From positions 1,362,910-1,426,909 of the forward strand of contig KL647290.1 in NCBI GenBank assembly GCA_000727475.1: a stretch of 64,000 nt of DNA. The letters are read 5' to 3'. This stretch comes from Sarcocystis neurona (Eukaryota > Apicomplexa > Conoidasida > Eucoccidiorida > Sarcocystidae). Shown one piece after another: positions 1-10,501 of the stretch (position 1 is its first letter; the number at the start of each line of letters is the position of its first letter). The translations under genes and the position numbers were made by a program. Below the pieces are notes generated by a model, which made no database searches, was not told the DNA's origin, and was given only the letters and a program-made list of their open reading frames with translations.

Positions 1-3000
1 ACAACATCGCGGAAAAGAATTTGCACAAGCGCCGAAACACTGATGAGCGCAATCATTTAGGGGCTGCTGAGTCGCGATGCGGCCGTGAAATCATGTGGCG
101 CTGAAATATTTGAGTTAAGGGGAACGGTGCGTTGGCCTCTCGCATGCTGGCGGCGTGCGCTGTTCACAAACTCCCCTCGCCTTCGGCTGCAGCAGGTAAC
201 CACGATGCGATGAGAACTTTGCGGCCACTGACAAACTTCTGCGGAAACGCAAGCGTTTCAGGACAGGAAACAATTTCCTCTATATGTGAGGAGACGATGT
301 GTAAACTCTTGTTGGGCGGAACAACCCCTTGGGTGCTGTGTCCCCCCACAGTAGAAGGGGGAGAGTTGCCGCCATCTAGATGTGCAACGAATGCACCGCA
401 CCGGTGTGTCCCACGGGAGCTCTTTCGCAACACATCACTCGTTTAGAGATGCAGAGAAATATTTTCTCATAACTGCGCGGATATATAACTGCGGACTTGG
501 CAGCACTACAAGCGGCTTCGAAGCTTCCTTCTTCGCGGTCAGCCCTCAAATGCGGGCCTGCCTCGGCGCCTCGTGGGCGTGACGTGGCATCACTAGTACC
601 CACCGGCGGAGAATATGTATGTATGCATAGATCCAGGACGTGCGTACGCGCATACATGCGCACATACACACATACGTTCTGTTTTGATGTGTTCCACTCA
701 GACTAGCTACAGTTGGAGTGGGCCGCGTGACTGCTTGCGCACTCCGACGGGCAACTGTCTCCACGCGAATCAATTGCGCTGACGTCTTCTGTTACTTTGA
801 ATCTGTGCCACGTGTACCGGAGAGGCAATAACGACGGTGGACGAATCAACAGCGCCCAAGGATGGCTCATTAGCAATTGAACATCAGTGGAGAGGCACAC
901 AAGGGGGAGGGAGTTCGCGTGTCTCTCATGTTGAAGGCAAACGCCTTAGCGTATGCTGTTCAGCTATCCGCTCTCAGCGGGTGATTCAGTCAGTACCGGT
1001 AAATGTGCATCAACCTACATTTGTACCAGTATGTGGGCATCGACCCATTGTTGTCTTCGTACCTGTCACGCGAGTGCTAAGCGACGTGGACGCATGTGAT
1101 GGCACAGTGAATGGTTAAAATTACGACTAGATGTGTCCACGGCGAATAGAAAGCAGCAGGCGTGTGCGGCCAGATGGGAACAGAACGGCGCCAGTCCGCG
1201 AGCCGGTCTTCAGTTTTCCTTGCTCACCCTACTCCCGTGTCGCACAGTAACTTCTGCGAAATTATCTGACAGCTGCTCGCATGTGTCATTGACATCCGAG
1301 TAAGATACGGCGTGCACGCTTCTATTATAATTCTTCATACCTCCTCGTACAAAAAGTGATTCTTGTGCACGCTGCCGTGTGCGTGTGGAAGGGCAGTGGT
1401 AATGTTACTGCACGTCACGTGGACAAGCCGCAGAAGCACGGCGGGGTTCCACTGGTGAAATTGTTCGTATCTTCGAGTGTTGCAGAAACATGAAAAATGG
1501 ATGTTGAAAATTAAGTACGAATGCACGCGGTTACTCATACTGCCTTCTGAAGTTGCATTATCACGAATGGGCTGAATTGTGCACTACAGCTAGATGTTGA
1601 GCCCCTTCAAGGCAAATTTTCTCTGGGGGGTCACCGTGTCACGCACAGTTCAAACCAGTACTACTGTCACGTCTGATTGCTCAGATCTGGTGTGTATCAC
1701 GGCCGTCGTGAAAGAGCGTATGCCGGCGTTTATCTGGTGGTACGTGACCCCTGCATTGCTCCCGCTTTATCAATTGTGACCGCTTCCGTTAATGCCACAT
1801 ACCATTAACCGACGCCGTGCTGCAGGCTCCGCCATAGGAAGAGGTCCTGACAGCTGCTTCTAGGTAAACGGTTTTCCTGTGTGCGCCGATCCGCGTCTGA
1901 CGGTGCAGTATTCAGCCTTCAGCGGGCACCCAGCCGAGAATATAGTAACCACAGGGAAATTGTGAATCTTCCTACCGAGTACACGAGCCCTCGAAGCCCC
2001 GTTAAACTCGCTCGCTGGAAGAAAACTTCCCGTTAAGTGCGAAGCACGTCTGGAGGAAAATAACATCTTACAGTAGGGAGATATGTCCGTCAATGCGTCT
2101 TTCAGTCGGTGCAGCACTGCGCCGCGTCGGAAGTCAACTCTGGTGCGGAAATCGTCTTTCTTCCATCTGAGAACGTTTCTTCGCGTGCGCACGGGAAGGG
2201 GAGATATTCGGCGTCAATAAGGAGCTACTCAGGAACGACTCGCGTGATAATATCATCGCAGGACGCAGCATCGGAGATATCTGCACTGCTCATCCTATCA
2301 CTTGGATGTCTATATAAGGAAAGTTCGAGCACAGGCGTGATACAATTGTCTTGCCCTCTTTTCGTGCACGTGATCGTTCGAGCAGCCTGCTCACGCACGG
2401 TATCGTATCCTCGTCGACTTCTTCTTCGGTGCGGTTACGCCGGCGAAACCACATATGAGTGCACACACGTAAAACTGTCCTTGAAAACGACTCCAGGCGC
2501 ACACTCGCAACTATATTCTTAACTAGCACATGTTCAGCTCGCCGCCGTATCATGTCTACTGCGGCCCAGGCACACTTGTTGAAGCACACGGGTACACACG
2601 GTTGTAAATAAAGGACAAAGCCGTGGAACACCACGCCCTGCTGCCTTCTTAACACCAGACCCTGCTCTCTTCTATTTGGATTCACTTGTATCACCGACTT
2701 CCGCTCCCACTACCCACAGGTCGCACACGACTATACGCAGAGACGTAAGCGTCTATAAAGGAAGCCAAAGTCAACCAGCGGAAAACCCTCTGCAGCTGTG
2801 ATCGCTAATAGTTTTGAAGAAACGCGCTACGCCGTGCGGCGCATCGCACAACGGGGGAAGCTCGCTGTGCATAAATACGCGGCATTCTGCATTCATGTTA
2901 CCACTCGAGTCAACAAATTCTGCCGGTATTCCTACGTGACCCAGATGCATACGGACGCGCGGATAACATTTTAAGGCACAGCTAAAAGTAGCTTTCCTTC

Positions 3001-3281
3001 AATGCACTTCGCTCCCCACACAGATTGGCTGCCGCACACCTTTTTATTCGCACATCTCATTGTGCTGGACAACGACCTCAAAATTACTAGAGAGAGTTCT
3101 TGAGCCCGTAGAATTATAGCGGCGACACTCTACCGTTGGTACGTGCATTTGCAAAGCGTCTCTGTGGACGACAAATTGTAAAATTGTCGCGATTGATCCA
3201 GCTGACTGCTGTAAGATTCCATTTCAGCGCACGTGTTCCCCTTGTGAACTCACCTGCCTTTGCGTGGTTCTGCCATCGCCT
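1..3281. other. Stretch with no recognisable gene (repeat-poor segment)
   Basis: No reading frame here is long or protein-like enough to support. The open frames are all under about 140 codons, overlap on both strands and show no domain. Base composition is balanced and microsatellites are almost absent, apart from a short ATGT/ACAT-rich patch near 615-680. Untranslated ends, or small exons of a gene starting outside the window, cannot be excluded. Confidence 0.5.
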
Positions 3282-4145
3282 TCAATTCTTTCCAAAGATT
3301 GCGGCAAGCCGGTCGTATAATTGATCCACTGTTCCGCTATTGTCAACAACAATATCGGCCCTTCTGCACTTCTCAGCTATTGGCATTTGCGCACGAACCA
3401 TCTCCTTCAAAATTCTGACATCGCACTTCTCTCTGTCGCGCTTCATCAGCCGGCTCAGCTGACTGTGTTCATCTACGGACACAACAATAACTGGTGCGCA
3501 GAGCCAGTGTAGCTTGGTCTCAAACAACAAGGCAGCGTCCAACACTACTGAAGAGCGCCACTGCACCACCCTGTACTTAAACATTTGCCATAGTATTTCT
3601 CGGATTATATAGCGGTGGGTAATCCTGTTAAGGAGCTCCCTCTTCCTACTATCGGCGAACACCAGCTCACGCAGAGCTCTCCGATCAATGCATGGTACAG
3701 AGGCATTTTGGCACAGAACTGCTGCGCCAAATTCCTCCACTACTTTTGTGAATGCCTTGTGAGGAAACTCTAGAATCTGACGAGCTATAGCATCGGCGTC
3801 AATAACGGTGGATCCGAGTTCTGTCTGCAGCCAGGAGGAGACGGTGCTTTTCCCACTAGCAACGCTGCCAGTAAGGCCATACACGCACACGCGGTAGCCC
3901 AGCAGTAGAAAACACAGCGCGATCAAACACGTGTTCCAGCTCCTCTGTTGCACGAGGTACAGAAGACTACTAGACGAAGTAAGTGTGACCAACACTAAAA
4001 CTGTGAAGACCACTTTTCTGTACGTGTTGGTCTTGCGAGTTCGCAACCACTTCGAGAATACCAGTCCCCACACCAGATGAACCACACACACGCATGCTCG
4101 CAGTACCGTCACCTGAATACCGTAGAAAGCAAGAATGGGTGCCAT
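3282..4145 (-). CDS. Dephospho-CoA kinase with hydrophobic N-terminal extension
   Basis: The last enzyme of coenzyme A synthesis, which phosphorylates the 3'-hydroxyl of the ribose in dephospho-CoA using ATP. The product is a single open frame of 287 codons. The kinase domain fills roughly residues 85-287. It contains the P-loop GLTGSVASGKST (about 90-101), then VIDADAIARQILE, the helix ELLNRITHRYI, the core strand VVLDAALLFETKLHW and the late DNSGT motif, in the order known for the CoaE family and human DCAKD. The N-terminal 85 residues are unusual: they hold about three hydrophobic stretches (around residues 10-30, 45-65 and 73-85), so the enzyme is probably membrane anchored, perhaps at an organelle. 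An in-frame TTG lies six codons upstream, but I chose the first ATG, at 4145. No intron is evident. The family call is firm; location is inference. Confidence 0.9.
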   Translation of the reverse strand: MAPILAFYGIQVTVLRACVCVVHLVWGLVFSKWLRTRKTNTYRKVVFTVLVLVTLTSSSSLLYLVQQRSWNTCLIALCFLLLGYRVCVYGLTGSVASGKSTVSSWLQTELGSTVIDADAIARQILEFPHKAFTKVVEEFGAAVLCQNASVPCIDRRALRELVFADSRKRELLNRITHRYIIREILWQMFKYRVVQWRSSVVLDAALLFETKLHWLCAPVIVVSVDEHSQLSRLMKRDREKCDVRILKEMVRAQMPIAEKCRRADIVVDNSGTVDQLYDRLAAIFGKN

Positions 4146-4224
4146 TGAACGACAATTTGACAAAAAACCAGCACTGCGTGCAGTGTCCTACATTAATCGG
4201 ATGCGCATTGATGATGTTAAGCAG

Positions 4225-4292
4225 CAGTGATTAGCCCTGAAGTAACTCGTCGAGTTTCAGCAGTGATTAGCCCTGAAGTAACTCGTCGAGTT
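4225..4292. repeat. 36-bp tandem duplication
   Basis: The unit beginning CAGTGATTAGCCCTGAAGTA occurs at 4225 and again at 4261. The two copies are identical through the end of the CGTCGAGTT motif. It lies about 80 bp upstream of the dephospho-CoA kinase start codon (on the minus strand), so it could sit in its 5' region. Confidence 0.9.
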
Positions 4293-5178
4293 GAAGGTTG
4301 CCGTGGACTGGCATTGAGTGGCGCTCCACTTCCGGTTGTTGGGGTCTTCCCAAAGACCTTTTTTTTTTCAGTCAAGCAGCTGTAACAAAAAAGCCTTGTC
4401 CGCAGCATATATTCGCCATCCTGGGGACTGCCTGATTCCGAACCGACCCGCTTTCGTCCGCAGTAAGCAGTCTGCGAAAAGCTTGGCATAAGCACCGCAG
4501 CCTACTGCACCTCCTCTGGGAGCACGAGATAAGTGAACTAGAGGAGTTTAGAAAAAAGTATCCACTCAGAAAAGTGGGAGGCTCGTACGCTGATGACGCA
4601 TAGTTACGCGAAGGGGTGGCTAGGGAAGCGGCACCACGGCGCGCGAACTCGCATGCGCTCGACAGGTGGTGAAAGGGGAATCATTATCTGCCGAAACTAT
4701 GTGTAACTGATAATGTACAATGCTCTTTTCCTCCATACGTGTAGCCGGGCCATTCACATCGCTGTGACGAGCTGCACGAGAGGGCAGGAGTCGCCAGAGG
4801 GCCAGATTGGTCATTACCTGCGCAACACTGAAGCTTGTCGACCCATCAAATCTCACTCGTCTGCTCTTTTTTACACTTCTTGCTTCCTCTGCGCACTCCC
4901 GCACCGTAGTGGCGTCCGTCAAGCACCGGCTAACAGAAGAAGACCACATACACCATGATAACGATTCAAAGTCGTCGCTTTCCTCCCAAAAAATGTCACT
5001 TCAGGGCAGCCGGAGGCACAGCTGGTCGTATCGGCGAAATGGACGATGAAACGCCACCAAGCATGAAGCCGTGAGCCGGCTCCATATGACAAAGAACTCT
5101 TTCCAGCTTACAGAAGGTGCGGTTGGGGATTTACGCAGCTGTTCAAAATAATGCAGTTCACACAAGGACACAAAGGGC

Positions 5179-5310
5179 TTCCGCATCGATGGCAATAGTT
5201 ATTCATCGCTAAAAGTTTGAACACAAAATGACAGTGCTTGTCACTTCCGCATCGGTGGCGGCAGTTATTCTTCGCTAAAAGGTCGGGCACAAGATGACCG
5301 CGCCTGTCAC
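5179..5310. repeat. 66-bp tandem duplication, diverged
   Basis: A segment starting TTCCGCATCG occurs at 5179 and 5245 with scattered substitutions and an overall conserved order: TTCCGCATC, AGTTATTC, TCGCTAAAAG, ACAA-ATGAC, TGTCACT. The divergence marks an old duplication. No coding role is seen. Confidence 0.85.
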
Positions 5311-5721
5311 TGATCAACATGTGCACCGGTACTTTCCTGTGCACTTTCCGTCCTTGGCAGCATCTAGGAAACTAAGAACGCTTCCCAATGTAGCACGGGG
5401 TTTTAACATCGCGATTCGTACTGGGGAAGCAAGTAATCACTGTGGCATCTCCAGCATTCTTCTGCCACCAACAGGAGATGAATGCAGTGGAAGTCCCAGT
5501 AACTCCAGTCTAGGTCGATATCCTGTAGATCGTGAGCACCAGGGGCACAATAATAAACACTAATGAGCATGCAGGTACCACGGTCCGTCGTGGAAGGAGG
5601 TGCCCGACTCTGTTCACCGTGTTGTATTCTCCCCTCGACAACATAGGTGGTAACTCACAGCCTCCGGGAAAACTGAAAATGACAGCTACCACACTTCTTC
5701 CTGAGGCCAGCTCGAACACAG

Positions 5722-5863
5722 CAGTCCCCCCGCAACATGTAACAGACACGATATAGAGCCCCGCTTCCGGCGACTGTACCCTTGGCACACGCCAGTCCCC
5801 CCGCAACATGTAACAGACAGGATATGGAGCCCCGCTTCCGGCGATTCTACCCTTGGCACACGC
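5722..5863. repeat. 71-bp tandem duplication
   Basis: Two nearly identical copies of a segment starting CAGTCCCCCCGCAACATGTA begin at 5722 and 5793, with only a few substitutions between them. The high identity points to a recent duplication. Both copies lie inside open frames that show no domain. Confidence 0.9.
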
Positions 5864-8800
5864 CTAAGAGGCGGTGCAAACCACGAAGCCGGCATACCAC
5901 ATGCCCGATGACTACCGAATGCAATAATTCCCTTCTGACTCATCCTCCGGTGCCTCCTTCCCTAAAATTACTGCACCGGAGCATTCCACCTGCCGGCGAA
6001 TCAGCCAGTAGTCGCGACGCACAAGCAGTTACCCAGTACAACGCTATGCCTTTGGTTGGGACAACTGCTAAAACCCACAGTGACGTCATCTCCGTCTCTC
6101 TCGCTTTCAACTACGACATGGTTTTGTGGCCAGACCACTTCCCTACTTCCCGACTTTGGTACGTAGCCAAAAGGTCCTTTCCTGATAGCATGAAGGAATC
6201 TCAAAAGCGACAGGGGCCGCTTCACTTGCAGGTTACTCAGGCACTGAACTGTCATGTAAGACCGTGTCTTCTTCTCCAATAAAGCAGCAGCAGCGCAGCC
6301 AGCGCCTCACTTTTTGCCTTTTATCCACTCCGGCGGCAGCTGGTGTAACCGAGTCCACAGCCGCGCAGGAATGTTCGCAGGGGTGCTCATGATTTTGAGT
6401 TCCATACTGCGCCTCACGCATTTGATCCTGCAGGACAAAAATTCAGAAACCACTCTTTGTCTGTAGCCCCGTTCCCATACATGCGTAGCAGTGGGTCCTC
6501 GCCAACAAGTTGGAGGGATACGCAGTAACGAGAATCAAAGAATTACAGCGCAGTGCCCCCGTGACGAAGAGATCTTGTTCAGGTGACGCGGCAAGTACAT
6601 TTGCACTTCTATTTTACAACAACAAGGCATGCTCAGGAGCACTACCTGCCGGCGAGCAAAGCCATTCCTTAGTTTCGTACAATTGAATGCTCCTGTTCGC
6701 AAATGTGCAGGCGAGGATCGCTTAGCCTGGGATTTACGACATGGCACAAACACTCCATTCCGACCGGAATGGAGCAGCAGTATCAGTGAGAGCAGCCGAG
6801 AGCAACAAGCAAGACACCTTTATACAACAGTTCCCAGCCTGGGAAATCAGTGCAAGGAGGCTCTTCACGACCAGCAGGTAATCCTCTACCGTAAGTCACC
6901 TAAATAGAACAGTTCTTAGCCCGGGGATCGACGCAGGGAGTCTTTGCACCTTACCGTCAACAACGTGGACGGAATTCCACGCGTGTTTGGCTGCCCATCA
7001 GAACCATAACTTCCAGCGGAACACGTACGGCACACCGTCTCGTCTCCGCGAAACTGGAAACCGAACATATGGATGTCGACGCCGCAATGTGCTGACAGGG
7101 AGAAAGGCATTCTCTGAGCAATTGTTAATGTTGTACGAGCTGGGATGTTTACAGCTAGCTCTTCCTGTCCATAGCGGTCAAGCTATCCGGAAGTGATTCG
7201 GTCACACTCCAGAGTGTGCATGCAGAACCATGTAAACTTTATTCTTTTTACAAGTTCAGTTCTCTATTCGAGCTGAGTAGTTCACGACTATATCTTCTTA
7301 TTCGTAGCGATCAAAATTTCGGTGAGTGATCCTGTCACGGCTTCACGCCGCATAGTGTACATGCAAAACCATGTACAAGTTGATTGTACGTGAGATCGGA
7401 TCTCCACCTTAACCCCAACGCGCACCTCCTACTACAAAATTCTTATACAAACTCCTGCAAACGCGAACTCCTATCTAGAAGTTATGACTCATATAAGATA
7501 AGCAATCTGCTGTTGACCGTCGTGGTCTAAAATGAGGCGGTGTTTGGACCCAGCCTGCCTTAGCGCCACCACTTTAACTCGACGCGGATGCTTCCAAATG
7601 GTTGACGGAATGCTTTGTTTCGCCCGTTGCTGTGTGCTTCGTGCCTCCAATCCCCCTTCTCTCCCCACAGACATGACGCCTTTTTGCACCTAGCGGATAC
7701 ATCAACTGTGGACGCCTATCAGCGCCGATGGACGAAGGCAACAGCGGCAGGCAGTACTTTGTCGAATGAAATCGGAAGTGACATCGCGTACCAGTGAACG
7801 ACGTTCTGACAGCGAGCGATGTATAACATCCGAGGAAAACGGTAAAACTTCACCACCGTATAGTCGGTGTGCGGCCCAAGTGAAGGAACACTTGAACGAC
7901 TAAATTGCCTTGGATGTTGAACGCCGTACAATGCGCAGATCATCAGTGGGTGCCTGAGCTCCTCTACGAAACCACTGCTTGCGTGGATGAAATTTGGGGT
8001 GTAGAGATCCGTACAGAACTAATCGTGTCCTGCAACATCATAATCCGCTCCGGCGTAACTTACTTCTCTGTAAACAACTACGGGCACAGCCCTCTCAATG
8101 CAGACGTATCGTGAGGGCCGACAGATTCTGCTCAGTGATCGTCGTGCCCCAGCTTGTCACCAGATAAAGTAGATGCGGCAGTTGTTAAAAGGACAAAAAA
8201 TTGATTTTCTACATGAACTGGTCGGTAACGCCTTCAGAAACGCACACAAGTACCACTTGCTACAACCCGGACGTTCGGCGGTTCTCATGTCCGCCAATCG
8301 CTGTAGCGTGCGTGGATCCAACGACGCAGAGCGCCCCACTCTTCAGAAACAGTGAGGCAGATATGGCCGGAAATGATTGAACCCGTATCAAGGCGAGTGT
8401 GTTGTGTTACTACGCGCCTGCTAACGCCGTAGTCTAATTGTCAGTGGCCACCCTCCTGATATGGTCTATCGGGAGCAGGGCAGGTCGGCCTACGTTTGCA
8501 CCCTAATCGCATCCGACTGCCTGACAGAAACACCTACGGCTCGCCTGCTCTGGGTGATGCGACAGTACCGTTGTTATCTCCACCAGGGAACGGGTTGACT
8601 ACACCGATATCACCAGTGCTCGCTGCACTATTTGTAGGCCATCTGGACAAATGCCCTTACAGCGCCGCCACACAACGCGTCGATTTTGCAACTACGCAGC
8701 CTCGTACGCCTGCCTACAATACTGTCAGTAAACTGGTGCACAGTTAACCTATCACGTCTTTTGACGCAAAGTAAGGAAGCTACGGAAGACGTACGAATCT

Positions 8801-9134
8801 AGATATGATGACAGAACGTACACAGCAGGAGCGTGCGCGGAAGAAAGACATGTCTCGACTCTGCCTCAATGCTAGCTGTCCGGGTGCTCCGCAGCGGAAA
8901 TGCAGGAAACGAGACGCGCCAGCAAGCCGGCGTTCCGTCATACAACGTCATTCGTATAGGCGTACAAGAACTCCAGAACGTATACCGTAGCGTTGCACAC
9001 ATGCGCGTCTCAAATGTGCGTATCGACCTTTAATACTTCGTTCACGGAACACGGCACGCATGGGGAGGTAAGTGTTGGCGGTAATGCTGCATCATTAGGG
9101 TCAGACACGCTGTCCATCTGTCATTCTCGCCAGA

Positions 9135-10093
9135 ATGACGAGGGCGGTGCTGCTGACGTTTCTGACACTCTGCTCCGCCAGAGTGTCCCTTGTGAGGGCC
9201 GGAGCGCCGCCTCAAGCAACGTGCGCCAATGGCGAAACGACTGTTACTAAGCTCGGCAGCTCTGGCGCACTACGAATCCACTGCCCAAATAATTTTCGAC
9301 TCGCGCCCCGGGCTGGGAATGACGCCGGTCAGATGCAGGTCTATGCAACTGCGGTTGCTGAGAATCCTGTAAACATACGAGACGTCCTGCCCGGCGCATC
9401 TTACCTCTCTGTACAGAACGTCCCGACCCTCACCGTCCCGCAATTGCCCGCCAAAGCTACGAGCGTCTTTTTTCACTGCCAGCAGCAACCCGACAACCAA
9501 TGCTTCATCCAGGTAGAAGTAGCGCCGGCTCCGCGCCTAGGTAGGTTTATATGCATTAGGAGTAGGTTCATATGCATTAGGATGCGTACTCGTGGCTCGA
9601 ATGTTCCACTGCAGCGCGGTGAGATTGGCGGCTAACCGGGTAAATGTGCGTCTTTTTTTGTTACGCAGGTCCGAATACCTGCGCGGCGCTGCAGTCCACG
9701 ATCGCCTTCGAAGTTCAACAAGCGAATGAAACAGCAGTCTTCAGCTGCGGCGAGGGACTTGCTGTGTTCCCGCAAGGTAGCAAAGCGTTGGATGAAGCCT
9801 GCTCCAAAGAGCAGGCCCTACCCAGTGGCGCCGCTTTAGCTCCAAAGGATGGTGGGCTCCACCTTGGTTTTCCTCAGCTTCCTCAGCAGGCTATGAAGAT
9901 TTGCTATATTTGTACGAATGGTGGTGTGCAGGCAGAGGCGGCCCAACGGTGTGAGGTTCGCATCTCCGTCGCAGCGAACCCAGACGGAAGCGTTCCAGGG
10001 GCTAACGGAGCCGCCTCTCTAGGAGCTGCCGCACGCAGCGCCTCTGCGTTAGGGTTGGCTCTCGTTGCAGGCGCTTTCTTGCACTTTTGCTAA
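9135..10093 (+). CDS. SRS-like GPI-anchored surface antigen (two exons)
   Basis: A secreted, probably GPI-anchored surface protein of about 276 residues. Exons are 9135-9540 and 9669-10093; the intron starts GTAGGT and ends TTACGCAG, and the phase fits. A signal peptide covers residues 1 to about 22. Two tandem beta-rich domains follow. Each ends in the SRS pattern of a Pro-rich strand, then Cys and a C-x-V-x-V strand: LTVPQLPAKATSVFFHC with CFIQVEVA in the first, and LGFPQLPQQAMKICYIC with CEVRISVAA in the second. The second domain has six cysteines; the first has four visible. The C-terminus ends in a small-residue region and a hydrophobic tail, as expected for GPI transfer. SRS proteins are typical of Toxoplasma and relatives; the Eimeria TA4-type SAG family has a different fold and does not match. 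The family call rests on pattern only. Confidence 0.72.
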
Positions 10094-10501
10094 TCCTGCC
10101 GTGTAGCGTCTCTGGTGGCCCGCCCCACAGATCCTGGTTATTCCCACAGCTGCCAAAAGGGGCAACGACCGCTCCAAGAGCATGCCTAGACGCGTTCAGT
10201 AACGTGCCTACTGTTCCAAAACGGGAAAATCCGAAGATGCAAAATTCATCCGGTGCAGCGTCCCATGTGTTCAGTTACGACTGGACGAGTGTAGTCACAT
10301 GGTTTTACATCCATTCGCAGTGCAGAGGCGTGGGCTCGCATATTTTTTTTGTAGTGTGCCGTTGTAGATCCAGCAAGTTAAATATGTTATTCATTTTGAG
10401 CGCCTGTTCCACGTAGGCGGCTGGAAAATTTTCTGGGCGCTCGTCGGTGCGCCATAGCAGCAACCAGTTAGTAGCTTGCAGTGCCATGACGCGGTCTCAA
10501 G

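Larger units (their letters stand above)
4146..9134. other. Stretch with no recognisable gene, with three small tandem duplications
   Basis: Several open frames of 60-166 codons occur on both strands but overlap one another, lack domains and read like chance frames. The longest (5782-6282, plus) shows nothing recognisable. A T9 run lies at 4361-4369. The only clear structure is the three short direct duplications listed separately. Upstream exons of the surface-antigen gene or a non-coding transcript are possible but not visible. Confidence 0.45.
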
